Part shown: one piece after another, positions 8,999-17,257 of the stretch
Numbering within the stretch: the stretch's first letter is position 1
Layout of the letters: every line of letters begins with the position of its first letter
NCBI RefSeq assembly: GCF_009866655.1
Contig: NZ_CP047420.1
Location: 3,596,001 to 3,660,000, forward strand
Source of the DNA: Rathayibacter sp. VKM Ac-2804
GTDB taxonomy: Bacteria > Actinomycetota > Actinomycetes > Actinomycetales > Microbacteriaceae
Length of the DNA: 64,000 bases
Direction of reading: 5' to 3'
Made by a program: the position numbers and the translations under genes
The notes under the pieces: generated by a model
Database searches by the model: none
Seen by the model: the letters and a program-made list of their open reading frames with translations, nothing else
Told to the model about the DNA's origin: nothing

Positions 8999-9481
8999 GG
9001 TGCGCTCTCCCTCTCGCCTCTCGATAGTGCTGATTCTTCTCGCTCCGTCTCTTGCGCGACTGTCCTCTCCTCTCATGAGAAGACAGATCAGAAGAAGGCG
9101 CAGCAGAGCCTTGAGAAGACATTCCCGAACAATCGCTTCACCGAATGTCGATATCTTCACGCCTCGACCACTCCGGCGACCCCTGCGAGGTTATCGAGGC
9201 CGATCGCCGAGGGGAACGGTCGGCGCGTATCGTCGCCTCTCTTCCGGGCCGAACCCCTGCAACGGCGCGGGGCAACGCCTCGATCGGAACAGCCGACCGT
9301 CGATTACGCGCCGACCCTGGCCACTGCCGCCGACGGCCTCTACCGTTGCCCGCATCACCCGCTCGGAGAGGGAAGAACGCCGACCCTCGATCGGCTTTCT
9401 CCGCGGCGATCCGCCTCTCGCCGACGCCTTCCGCGTGCGGTCCTCGCTCGAGCCCGAAGAGAAGAAAAGGGATCACTCATC
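8999..9481. other. Intergenic region between divergent efflux and secreted-protein genes
   Basis: About 480 bases without a supported gene. The stretch at about 9040-9170 is visibly less GC-rich than its surroundings and should hold the promoter of the efflux operon. It contains the direct repeat TGAGAAGACA at 9076-9085 and 9112-9121. The GAAGAGAAGAAAAGGGA purine run just before 9482 is the ribosome-binding region of the secreted protein gene. Confidence 0.4.
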
Positions 9482-9802
9482 ATGACCAGGCATTCACTGA
9501 CCAAGGCGATCGTCGCTGCCGGCATCGGAGCCGGCCTCGCGATCAGCGCCGCAGCCCCCGCCCACGCGATCACCCGACCGGCCTGCGGCGACCGCACCGA
9601 TTTTCTGAAGTTCTTCACTGGCAACCACTGCTACGCGAACAGCGGCACCGCCGCGGATCGGCTGACCTCGCAGCAGACAGTGGGTGCGGGCAACAACGGC
9701 GGATTCTTCACCCTGTCCGGCGGTGGTGACGTCCCCTTCGAGCCGGGATGGGGCACCAGCTACGCGACGCCGCAGACGGTGATCGTCGAGCACATCGACT
9801 GA
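9482..9802 (+). CDS. Small secreted beta/gamma-crystallin-like protein
   Basis: 106 residues. A clear signal peptide ends AAAPAHA. The mature part has ACGDRTDFLKFF, HCYANSGTA and GAGNNGGFFTL. That pattern resembles the bacterial beta/gamma-crystallin and Streptomyces killer-toxin-like fold (DFLKxW ... CYANAGT ... STGNNxGxxxY). A GGGATCACTCATC leader precedes the ATG. The lipoprotein gene follows after 16 bases, so they are probably cotranscribed. Function is unknown; calcium binding or a toxin/inhibitor role are family-based guesses. Confidence 0.65.
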   Translation: MTRHSLTKAIVAAGIGAGLAISAAAPAHAITRPACGDRTDFLKFFTGNHCYANSGTAADRLTSQQTVGAGNNGGFFTLSGGGDVPFEPGWGTSYATPQTVIVEHID

Positions 9803-9818
9803 CCGCCGGAGGAACGCG

Positions 9819-10721
9819 GTGAAGACTCGAACGCTGAGGGCGACGGTGGTCCTCCTGCTGTCTGCTCTCGCTGTCGCCGGTGTTCTCAGCGGGTGCGCGC
9901 CGGGAGTGCCGTCAGGGGACGAGAGCGGGGAGCCCGCCCGTCCCGAGCCACCGCTCGGTCCCATCAGCACCCCGACGGATCCGTCGCAGATCGTCCGGCC
10001 GATCGATCAGTACATCCCCGATACGCAGCTGGTCCTCCGGCTCGTGCGCGCCGAGCGCGCGAAGCAGATCGCCTGCCTGCGCGACGGCGACGACGAGCGG
10101 ATGATCGAGTGGCCCCTCGACGAGGAGGCGGTCCTCGCCTTCCTCGGCGACGGCCAGGTCGAGGACATCAGGTCGAAGCTCTGGGGGTTCTTCGATCCGG
10201 ATAACGCGAGTCGCTTCGGCTATGCACGCGCGGGCGGGGACCTCGGCGCCCTGCCGAGTGGCATGCCGCCGGGGGTCACACCCGACGAATTCGCCGCGTG
10301 CTCGATGTCCGTGCACGGGTCCTTCCCCCTCGGCGACGGGGGCGGGGCGTTCTCGGCCCGGTACCCGTCCGCCCTCCCCGACGGCGGACCGCCGGTCCCC
10401 TCCGGAGACAGCCGCGTCGAGGCGGTGGTCGGGGCCTGGAGCGCCTGCATGACGAAGCGGGGCTTCGACTACCCGGATCCCGTGAGCGCGGAGTTCGATC
10501 CGCGGTGGGGCGTCGGCGCCTCGAACGTCGGCGCCGAGCAGATCGCGACCGCCACCGCGGACATGGACTGCAAGGCCGAGACGAATCTCGTGGGGATCGA
10601 GCTGGCCGTGCAGTCCGCGTACGACCAGGAGTACATCGAGTCCCATCGGGAAGCGCTCGAGAACATGGCGGAGGTCATCGCCGACTACATCGGCGACGTT
10701 CCGGACGACGAGAAGCGCTGA
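9819..10721 (+). CDS. Secreted lipoprotein of unknown function
   Basis: 300 residues. The lipobox is LSGC with the acylated cysteine near residue 26. A Pro/Glu-rich linker follows, then an acidic soluble domain with few cysteines. The start is a GTG at 9819 after a good CCGGAGGA site. It lies directly downstream of the crystallin-like gene. No recognised domain is visible. It could be an extracellular binding protein acting with its neighbour. Confidence 0.75.
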   Translation: MKTRTLRATVVLLLSALAVAGVLSGCAPGVPSGDESGEPARPEPPLGPISTPTDPSQIVRPIDQYIPDTQLVLRLVRAERAKQIACLRDGDDERMIEWPLDEEAVLAFLGDGQVEDIRSKLWGFFDPDNASRFGYARAGGDLGALPSGMPPGVTPDEFAACSMSVHGSFPLGDGGGAFSARYPSALPDGGPPVPSGDSRVEAVVGAWSACMTKRGFDYPDPVSAEFDPRWGVGASNVGAEQIATATADMDCKAETNLVGIELAVQSAYDQEYIESHREALENMAEVIADYIGDVPDDEKR

Positions 10722-10734
10722 GCGGGTTCGCCGC

Positions 10735-11763
10735 TCACCCTCGCGGCGGGGCGGTCGACTCGCGGACGACGAGGCTGGTGGCCAGCTCGATGCGGTGCGA
10801 GAGGGGCGGGATGCCGTCGTGCATCCGGACCAGGGTCTCGAGGCCGAGGCGGCCGAGGTCGTGCATGGGGGTGTGCACCGTCGAGAGCAGCACGGCGGTC
10901 GGCAGCGCGGCGAAGGTGTCGTCGTAGCCCATCACGCTCAGGTCCTCGGGGACGCGCAGGCCGGCTGCCATCGCGGCGCGGATCGTCTGCAGGCCGTCGA
11001 TGTCGTTGGTCGCGACGACGGCGGTCGGCGGATCGTCCAGAGCCAGGAGCGCAGGGACGACGTGCTCAGCCGATCCCATCCCCTGCTCGGAGACGAGGGC
11101 CGGGTCCTCCGGCAGGCCGGCCGCGGCGAGCGCCTCTCGGTAGCCGCCGTAGCGGGCGCGCAGCCCCGGGTTGCGGGCGTCGCCGCCGACGAAGGCGACC
11201 CTCCGGTGGCCGAGCGAGACGAGGTGCTCGGTGGACTGCTGCCCGCCCACCCAGTGGTTCGAGCCGACGCTGACCACGGACGGGTCGAGCGGGTTCGGCG
11301 CATCGACCGCGACGAGCGGCAGCGCAGCCTCGGCGGCGGCCGCGACGATCTCCGCGTCGATCGCGGTGGTGACGGCGAGGATCCCGAGGTGCCCCTTCGC
11401 CGCGACGGAGCGGACGAACGCGGCGTCGAAGCGCAGCGTCTCGTCGGCGGAACCGCTCGGCGCGAGGACGCCCGTGGTGACGTCGACGCGCTCGCTCTGC
11501 GCGCCTCCGACGACGCCCTCGAGCACGCGCAGGGAGTAGACGCTGAGCAGGGTGTCGAAGACGACGGTGACGCCGCCGCCGACCCGGGGCGCCCTGGTGC
11601 TCGGGCTGTAGCCGAGCTCGCGGAGGGACTGCTCGACCCGCGCGCGCGTGGCGGCGGAGGCGCCCGGCCGGCCGTTCAGCACCTTCGACGCGGTCGCCTT
11701 CGACACACCGGCGTGCGCCGCGACGACGTCCAGCGTGACGCGCGTGTCCGGCGTGCGGGCCAC
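10735..11763 (-). CDS. LacI-family transcriptional regulator
   Basis: 342 residues with the N-terminal helix-turn-helix TLDVVAAHAGVSKATASKVLNG and a periplasmic-binding-like ligand domain ending in VMGYDDTFAALPT and LVVRESTAP. It starts with GTG at 11763. It is divergent from the amine-oxidase operon starting at 11980, which is the obvious target. A TAGGGT -10-like box (11790-11795) and the palindrome GAAACTGTTTC (11798-11808) lie just upstream, consistent with autoregulation. A LacI protein beside amino-acid oxidases is unusual, so the inducer may be a glycosylated amine or sugar. Confidence 0.92.
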   Translation of the reverse strand: MARTPDTRVTLDVVAAHAGVSKATASKVLNGRPGASAATRARVEQSLRELGYSPSTRAPRVGGGVTVVFDTLLSVYSLRVLEGVVGGAQSERVDVTTGVLAPSGSADETLRFDAAFVRSVAAKGHLGILAVTTAIDAEIVAAAAEAALPLVAVDAPNPLDPSVVSVGSNHWVGGQQSTEHLVSLGHRRVAFVGGDARNPGLRARYGGYREALAAAGLPEDPALVSEQGMGSAEHVVPALLALDDPPTAVVATNDIDGLQTIRAAMAAGLRVPEDLSVMGYDDTFAALPTAVLLSTVHTPMHDLGRLGLETLVRMHDGIPPLSHRIELATSLVVRESTAPPRG

Positions 11764-11789
11764 AGGCCCCTCCTCTCAACGGTGCCCCG

Positions 11790-11808
11790 ACCCTACCGAA
11801 ACTGTTTC
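11790..11808 (-). promoter_or_regulatory. Probable LacI-gene promoter with operator palindrome
   Basis: On the minus strand, TAGGGT is a good actinobacterial -10 box about 27 bases before the GTG start. The 11-base palindrome GAAACTGTTTC sits two bases upstream of it, where a repressor would block polymerase. The assignment rests on sequence alone. Confidence 0.45.
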
Positions 11809-11848
11809 CTCCCCGCCCCCCTGGCCTGGTGCGCGCCCCGTCGCGCCC

Positions 11849-11909
11849 CGCGAGATGCCACTTGTGCACGCGACACGCCGACAGAAGCGTGCACAAGTGG
11901 CATCTCGCG
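11849..11909. repeat. Perfect 23-bp inverted repeat in divergent intergenic region
   Basis: Arms 11849-11871 and 11887-11909 are exact reverse complements with a 15-base loop; the core of the arm is GATGCCACTTGTGCAC. It lies between two divergent genes, so it is not a terminator for either. It differs in sequence from the GTCGAGTAG repeat family and has only one copy in this window. A mobile palindromic unit or a regulator site are both possible. Confidence 0.8.
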
Positions 11910-11979
11910 GAGGGGAGGGAGGGACTCGGGGCGTCATATCGATTCGACCGGCATGGGCCCCGCTGGTTGGATACCGAGT

Positions 11980-13218
11980 ATGAGTAGGCATGTCGTCGTC
12001 GTCGGGGCCGGGCTCTTCGGGGCCGCCACCGCGCTGCACCTCGCGCGCGGGGGCGCCCGGGTCACGCTGGTCGAGTCGGGGGACGCGGCGCGCGGCACCA
12101 CGGCGGCCGGCGCGGGCTTCGTCGGGCTGTGGGCCGCGGGCTACGCCTGGTACTGGAACGAGTCGGAGCGCGACCTCGAGCAGTACGGCCTCGACTTCTA
12201 CCGCGCCCTCGCCGTCGACCCCGACCGCGGCGGCGTCGACATCCTCCTCCGCGAGACGGGCAGCGCCTGGCTCGCCGTCACCGAGGAGGGCGTCCGCGAC
12301 CACCTCGGCCCGCTCGCCGAGCACCCGCTGCGCCCGGAGGGCGCGCGCGAGCTCTCGCCGCAGGAGGCCGCCGAGCTCGTCCCCGGCCTCGACGCGAACG
12401 CGGTCACCGGCGGCTTCCTCCAGCCCGACGGCATCCAGATCAGCGCTCCCGACGCCGCGCTCGCCCTGGTCGCCGCGGCCCGCGCGGCCGGAGTCGAGAT
12501 CGTCGAGCACGCGCCCGTCACCGAGGTCCTCGCGACCGACGGCCGCGCGAGCGGCGTCCGCACCGCCGACGGCCGCATCTTCTCCGGCGACAGCGTCGTG
12601 CTGGCGGCGGGGTCCTGGACGAACGAGCTGCTCGCCCCGCTCGGCCGCCGCCTCCCGCTGGCCCGCGTGGTCGCGAGCCGCCTCACCACCGCGCCCTTCG
12701 GCCTCCCGCACCTGCCGACCCTGATGCTGCCCGAGCTCGGCGGCCTCTGGGTCCGCGAGCACCTCGGCGGCCTCACCTACGGCAACGGCGTCGGCTACGA
12801 GCCGCTCGGCGAGTCCGCCGCCGACCGCCGCCCGCAGCGCACCGACCTGGTCGAGGCGATGGACGCGCACCTCGCCCCGCTCATCGCGCGACTGCTCCCC
12901 GCCTCCGCCGACGCGCTGCGCGACACCGAGTGGACGCAGGGCGTCGTCTCCTACACCGCCGACCGCCGCTTCCTCGCCGGCCCCGTCCCCGAGCTGCCCG
13001 GGCTGTTCGTCGCCGCGGGCGACAACGAATCCGGAGTGACGCACGGGCCCGGTCTCGGCCGTCTCGTCGCCGAGCTGGTCCTCCAGGGCGTCTCGACCCT
13101 CGGCGACGCCGAGCTCTACGCCCCGGCCCGCTTCGCCGCTCAGCAGTTCCCCGACGAGGCCGCCGTGCGCGCGGCCATGCCTGCCCGGCGGCTGGTCGAC
13201 GCCGTGGGCGCCCGGTGA
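11980..13218 (+). CDS. FAD-dependent amine/amino-acid oxidase (DAO family)
   Basis: 412 residues. It starts MSRHVVVVGAGLFGAATALH, the GxGxxG dinucleotide-binding loop of the D-amino-acid oxidase/sarcosine oxidase family. A C-terminal FAD-contact segment (FVAAGDNESGVTHGPGLGRL) matches the GxxGxGxxxxPxxG region of that family. The ATG at 11980 is immediately before the Rossmann strand. The stop overlaps the next oxidase gene (GTGA). It probably oxidises an imported N-substituted or D-amino acid to an imine plus peroxide. The exact substrate is unknown. Confidence 0.85.
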   Translation: MSRHVVVVGAGLFGAATALHLARGGARVTLVESGDAARGTTAAGAGFVGLWAAGYAWYWNESERDLEQYGLDFYRALAVDPDRGGVDILLRETGSAWLAVTEEGVRDHLGPLAEHPLRPEGARELSPQEAAELVPGLDANAVTGGFLQPDGIQISAPDAALALVAAARAAGVEIVEHAPVTEVLATDGRASGVRTADGRIFSGDSVVLAAGSWTNELLAPLGRRLPLARVVASRLTTAPFGLPHLPTLMLPELGGLWVREHLGGLTYGNGVGYEPLGESAADRRPQRTDLVEAMDAHLAPLIARLLPASADALRDTEWTQGVVSYTADRRFLAGPVPELPGLFVAAGDNESGVTHGPGLGRLVAELVLQGVSTLGDAELYAPARFAAQQFPDEAAVRAAMPARRLVDAVGAR

Positions 13219-14312
13219 GCGGCCGCGACGTGGTCGTCGTCGGCGCGGGCCTCGTCGGCGCCGCCACCGCGCGCGCCCTCGCCGAGCGCGGCGACCGGGT
13301 GCTGCTGCTCGAGCGGTTCGAGCGCGGCCACGACCGCGGCTCCTCGCACGGCGAGACCCGCATCTTCCGCCGCGGCTACGCGGAGGACGACTACCGCGCG
13401 CTGACCGGCCGGGCCGCCGCCGAGTGGGCACGGCTCGAGCAGGAGTCGGGCCGGAGCCTCTTCACCGCCACCGGCGCGATCGACCACGGCGACGCCTTCG
13501 CGCTGCTCGCGATCGAGGAGGCCTTCGCCCGCGACGGCATCCCGGTCGAGCGGCTCGACGCGACCGAGGCCGCCGCGCGCTGGCCCGGCCTGCGCTTCGA
13601 GACCGACGTGCTGCTGCACCCGGAGGGCGGACGGCTCGACGCCGCCGCGGCGATCGAGGCGCTGCTCGGCTCCGCGGAGTCGCACGGCGCGGTCGTCCGC
13701 GCGAGCACCGGCGTCCGGGCGATCGAGGAGCGCGAGGGCGGCGTCCGCGTCGTCACCGACGAGGGCCCGCTGCTCGCGGACGCGGTCGTCGTCGCCGGCG
13801 GCTCCTGGACGCCGGGACTCGTGGGCGGGCTGGTCGCCGCGGCCGGCCGCTCCCTCCCGCCGCTGCGGATCACGCAGGAGCAGCCCGCGCACTTCACGAC
13901 GGACCTGCCGCTCGACGCCTGGCCGAGCTTCGTGCACCACCGCGGAGACGAGCCGACGATCTACGGCCTGGCGACCCCGGGCGTCGGCGTGAAGGTCGGC
14001 GAGCACGGCACCGGCCGCGTCGTCGATCCGGACCACCGCGACTTCCGCGCCGAGCCCGAGCGGCTCGCCCGGCTCGTCGAGTACGTCGCCGACTGGCTGC
14101 CGGGTGTCGACGCGGCGAGCGCCGACCCGATCTCCTGCCTCTACGACATCACGCCGACGGAGGACTTCGTGCTCGACCGCGTCGGCCGCGTCACCCTCGC
14201 GACCGGCTTCTCCGGCCACGGCTTCAAATTCGGGCCCGTGCTCGGCGAGCTGCTGGCCGACCTCGTCGACGGCGCCGACGCGCTCGACCGCTTCCGGCTC
14301 GCGACCCTCTAG
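13215..14312 (+). CDS. FAD-dependent oxidase, sarcosine/N-methyltryptophan oxidase-like
   Basis: 365 residues. The Rossmann start VVVVGAGLVGAATARALAERG is followed by HDRGSSHGETRIFRRGYAED, the SSHGxTRIxR segment characteristic of monomeric sarcosine oxidase and SolA. The C-terminal ATGFSGHGFKFGPVLGE is the conserved site that holds covalently bound FAD in that family, but the usual cysteine is replaced by Phe in GHGFKF. The GTG start overlaps the preceding stop. The pair may act on consecutive N-methyl or N-alkyl amines. Confidence 0.88.
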   Translation: MSGRDVVVVGAGLVGAATARALAERGDRVLLLERFERGHDRGSSHGETRIFRRGYAEDDYRALTGRAAAEWARLEQESGRSLFTATGAIDHGDAFALLAIEEAFARDGIPVERLDATEAAARWPGLRFETDVLLHPEGGRLDAAAAIEALLGSAESHGAVVRASTGVRAIEEREGGVRVVTDEGPLLADAVVVAGGSWTPGLVGGLVAAAGRSLPPLRITQEQPAHFTTDLPLDAWPSFVHHRGDEPTIYGLATPGVGVKVGEHGTGRVVDPDHRDFRAEPERLARLVEYVADWLPGVDAASADPISCLYDITPTEDFVLDRVGRVTLATGFSGHGFKFGPVLGELLADLVDGADALDRFRLATL

Positions 14313-14352
14313 ATCTCCACCACTCCCCCGCACCACGGACGAAAGCAGCAGC

Positions 14353-15924
14353 ATGCAGACACTCCGCGCCCTCGGCGCCCTCGCCGCCCTCGGCACCGCC
14401 GTCGCCCTCGCCGGCTGCACGGCCCCCGGCAGCTCGAGCGACTCCGCCTCGGGCGAGCGCCTCGTCATCGGCACGACCGACTCGATCGTCTCGCTCGACC
14501 CGGCCGGGGCCTGGGACCGCGGCAGCTTCACGCCGCAGAACCAGATCTACCAGCACCTCCTGAGCTACGCGGACGGCTCGACCACGCCCGTCCCCGAGGC
14601 CGCCGAGGAGTGCGGCTTCGACGACGCGACGACCTACCGCTGCTCGATCGCGCCCGGCCTGACCTTCTCCAACGGCGACGAGCTGACCGCGTCGGACGTG
14701 GTCTTCTCGTTCCAGCGCGTCGTCGACATCGCCGCGGACAACGGCCCGTCGCCGCTGCTCGCGAACATGGAGTCTGTCGCGCAGGACGGCGACGACGTCG
14801 TCTTCACCCTCGCGGTGCCGAACGACCAGACCTGGCCGTACGTGCTCTCGAGCATGGCCGGGCCGATCGTGGACGAGGAGGTCTTCCCCGCCGACGCACT
14901 GCTCGACGACGCCGACGTGATCGGCTCCGGGCCCTACTCCGTGCAGAACTACGAGGCCGGCGGACTGCTGCAGCTCGCCGCGAACGAGTCGACCTCGAGC
15001 CCCGCGCCGAAGACCGCCGACGTCGTGCTGCGGCCGTACACCTCGTCGACCAACCTGCGGCTCGACGTGGAGAACGGCGCCGTGGACGTGGCCTACCGCT
15101 CGCTCACCGCGACCGACGTCGAGGACCTGCGCGGCAACTCCGACCTGCAGGTCGTCGACGGTCCCGGCGGCTCGGTGCGCTTCCTCACCTTCAACGTCAA
15201 CACCCAGCCCGGCGGCACTCCCGAGCAGAAGCTCGCGATCCGCCAGGCCGTCGCCTCGCTGGTCGACCGCGACGAGCTGTCGGAGCAGGTCTACCGCGGC
15301 ACCTACACGCCCGCCTACTCCGTCGTGCTCGACGGGCAGACCGGCGCGACGCAGGCCTTCGCCGACGCCTACGGCACGACCCCCGACGCGGACGCCGCCG
15401 CCGCGATCCTCAGCGCCGCCGGCGTCTCGACCCCGGTGACCCTGCCGCTGCAGTACACCTCGGACCACTACGGCCCGGACTCCGACCAGGAGTACGCGCT
15501 GATCAAGTCGCAGCTGGAGTCGTCGGGCCTGTTCACCGTCGACCTGCAGTCGACCGAGTGGACCAGCTACGTGAAGCAGCTCTCGCCGGACGCCGGCTAC
15601 CCGGCCTACCAGCTCGGCTTCTTCCCGGACTACCCGGACCCTGACAACTTCCTCCGCTCGGCCTACTCGACCACCGGCGCCTCGGTCGCGAACGGCTACT
15701 CGAACCCGGCCGTCGACGCCCTGATCGACACCGAGGCGACCGCGACCGACCCCGCCGCGCGCGCCACCGCGATCGAGCAGATCCAGGCGCAGACCGCGAC
15801 GGACGCCCCGATCGTCCCGCTGCTCCAGGGCCGCGAGACCGTCGTCGCCGCCGCGGGTGTCACCGGCATCGAGGACACCCTCGACGCGACCTACCTCTTC
15901 CGCTTCGGAGCCCTCGCGAAGTAG
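14353..15924 (+). CDS. Peptide/opine-type ABC solute-binding lipoprotein (SBP family 5)
   Basis: 523 residues. The lipobox is LAGC near residue 21. It has the family-5 pattern: VIGTTDSIVSLDP near the N-terminus, LTASDVVFSFQRVVD, a GSGPYSV segment, and LGFFPDYPDPDNFL in the C-terminal lobe. Dipeptide, opine and nickel binding proteins share this fold. It follows the two oxidases after 40 bases and is probably in the same operon. No permease or ATPase gene is adjacent, so it must use a transporter encoded elsewhere. Confidence 0.92.
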   Translation: MQTLRALGALAALGTAVALAGCTAPGSSSDSASGERLVIGTTDSIVSLDPAGAWDRGSFTPQNQIYQHLLSYADGSTTPVPEAAEECGFDDATTYRCSIAPGLTFSNGDELTASDVVFSFQRVVDIAADNGPSPLLANMESVAQDGDDVVFTLAVPNDQTWPYVLSSMAGPIVDEEVFPADALLDDADVIGSGPYSVQNYEAGGLLQLAANESTSSPAPKTADVVLRPYTSSTNLRLDVENGAVDVAYRSLTATDVEDLRGNSDLQVVDGPGGSVRFLTFNVNTQPGGTPEQKLAIRQAVASLVDRDELSEQVYRGTYTPAYSVVLDGQTGATQAFADAYGTTPDADAAAAILSAAGVSTPVTLPLQYTSDHYGPDSDQEYALIKSQLESSGLFTVDLQSTEWTSYVKQLSPDAGYPAYQLGFFPDYPDPDNFLRSAYSTTGASVANGYSNPAVDALIDTEATATDPAARATAIEQIQAQTATDAPIVPLLQGRETVVAAAGVTGIEDTLDATYLFRFGALAK

Positions 15925-15941
15925 CAGCGGAGCGGCCCCTG

Positions 15942-15982
15942 CATGCTGGTCGAGTAGCCGCGCAGCGGCGTATCGAGACCGC
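15942..15982 (+). repeat. Dispersed GTCGAGTAGC/GTATCGAGAC palindrome, single copy
   Basis: It reads CATGCTGGTCGAGTAGC, a CGC-CAG-GCG-like centre, then GTATCGAGACC. It lies between the convergent ends of the solute-binding protein and membrane genes and could double as a bidirectional terminator. Confidence 0.8.
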
Positions 15983-15988
15983 GCGCCG

Positions 15989-16300
15989 TCAGCGCTCGAC
16001 GAGCTCGCCCTCGACCCAGCCGTCGGGGGCGTCCTCACTGTCCGCGGACGCGGGCCGCACCCGGCGGTGCTGCGCCGCCGCGACGGCGAGCACCACGAGC
16101 AGCCCGAGCGCCGCGGTCATCACCGGCCCTGCCGCCTGGGACAGCGCCGCCCGCCAGACGATCTCGATCGGGGCGGTCAGCGAGTCGCCCTGCCACTGGT
16201 TCGGCAGCACGAGGATGATCGCCGGGATCGCGAGCAGCGCGGCCCAGAGGACCAGATCGAGGACGACCGCCCCGATCCACCAGGCGCGACCCGGCGTCAT
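15989..16300 (-). CDS. Small membrane protein, downstream member of duplicated pair (copy 2)
   Basis: 103 residues with two helices: about 8-30 (WWIGAVVLDLVLWAALLAIPA) and about 55-75. The C-terminus is acidic (SEDAPDGWVEGELVE). The ATG at 16300 overlaps the stop of the preceding gene (ATGA). It corresponds in position and size to the protein at 16898-17257, which also has an acidic tail. Function unknown. Confidence 0.65.
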   Translation of the reverse strand: MTPGRAWWIGAVVLDLVLWAALLAIPAIILVLPNQWQGDSLTAPIEIVWRAALSQAAGPVMTAALGLLVVLAVAAAQHRRVRPASADSEDAPDGWVEGELVER

Positions 16301-16827
16301 GCGCGCGACCGCCGGACGGCCTGCACGACGACGGCGGCGGCGAGGGAGGCGAAGCCCACGGTCAGCAGCGGCGTGGCGCTGAACTGCAGCAGCAGCCGGA
16401 CGTACTGCTCGTACTCCAGCCGCTCGTAGACCGTGCTCGTCGTGTAGATGGCGAGCGTCGACCACCACAGCGCGGCGAGCCCGAGCGGGATGAGCACGAC
16501 GCCGGCGACGGCGAGGGTCAGCGGGACCCGTCGGCCCAGAGGACGCACAGCCGTCGGCGCCTCGGGCTGCGGCGTCTCCGCGACGTCCCTCTCCTCGGTG
16601 GCCTCGACATCGGCGGGATCCGGCACGAACGAGAGGCCGGCGAACGGCGACTCCGGCTCAGCCACTTCCAGGGGCGGGCCCGAATCCACCCGCGCGGCCC
16701 GCCCTCCCGCCCGCCGCGGGCGTCGGTACGCCTCCTCCTCGCGGTGGCGCACCTCCGGCGCGGGCCCCTGGTACCCGCGCTGATAGGCGGCGTGGAACCG
16801 CGGATCCGTTCTGCTGCTGTCGACCAT
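16297..16827 (-). CDS. Membrane protein with DPRFHxAYQRGY N-terminus (copy 2)
   Basis: 176 residues. The N-terminus reads DSSRTDPRFHAAYQRGYQG, then a charged disordered region, then three hydrophobic helices in the C-terminal half. The ATG at 16827 is favoured because the same start exists in the paralogue at 17838. It is translationally coupled to the 103-residue protein. I do not recognise a family; the DPRFHPAYQRGY segment is probably the cytoplasmic interaction motif. Confidence 0.7.
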   Translation of the reverse strand: MVDSSRTDPRFHAAYQRGYQGPAPEVRHREEEAYRRPRRAGGRAARVDSGPPLEVAEPESPFAGLSFVPDPADVEATEERDVAETPQPEAPTAVRPLGRRVPLTLAVAGVVLIPLGLAALWWSTLAIYTTSTVYERLEYEQYVRLLLQFSATPLLTVGFASLAAAVVVQAVRRSRA

Positions 16828-16857
16828 GACCGCCCCCGCCTCGTGCACTCGGAGTCT

Positions 16858-16869
16858 CATCCTGTCGCA
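16858..16869 (-). promoter_or_regulatory. Conserved promoter-like TGCGACAGGATG box (copy 2)
   Basis: The 12-mer TGCGACAGGATG on the minus strand lies about 30 bases before the 16827 start and is identical to one at 17867-17878 before the paralogous gene. AGGATG is a plausible actinobacterial -10 element. It suggests that the promoter was duplicated with the genes. Confidence 0.45.
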
Positions 16870-16897
16870 CGGCCGCCCGCGGAGGGAGACCGCATCG

Positions 16898-17257
16898 TCA
16901 GGAGCGGCGGCGACCGCCTCCCGCGGGCAGCAGCTCGACGAGGACGCCCTCGCCGAGCTCCGCGTCCTCCCCCGGGTCGCCGACCACGTCGGTGGCGGCG
17001 GCCTCGGAGCCCGGGCCGGCGCGCACGAGTCCGATCGCGAGGGTCGCCGCGGTCATCGCGAAGGCCGCGGTGCCGAGTGCCGGCGCGACCGGCCAGAGCA
17101 GACTCGACACGATCGCCGCCAACGGCACATCGTCACCGTCGGAGTAGCTCCAGTTGTCGGGCTGCACCGCCGCCAGAACGCAGGCCCCGAGGGCCAGCGC
17201 CCACAGCAGTGCGGTGTATCCCAGGAGCAGACGCCACCAGCCTCCGCGTCCGGTCAC
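16898..17257 (-). CDS. Small membrane protein, downstream member of duplicated pair (copy 1)
   Basis: 119 residues. Hydrophobic segments are at about 9-30 and 45-75, followed by a charged tail (DPGEDAELGEGVLVELLPAGG). The GTG at 17257 overlaps the preceding stop (GTGA). It parallels the 15989-16300 protein in order, length and acidic tail, though identity is low. Function unknown. Confidence 0.65.
   Translation of the reverse strand: MTGRGGWWRLLLGYTALLWALALGACVLAAVQPDNWSYSDGDDVPLAAIVSSLLWPVAPALGTAAFAMTAATLAIGLVRAGPGSEAAATDVVGDPGEDAELGEGVLVELLPAGGGRRRS

Noticed and set aside
7523..9480. Forward frame running into the crystallin-like gene from far upstream
   Set aside because: It is antisense to the efflux genes; the signal peptide shows that the real start is at 9482.
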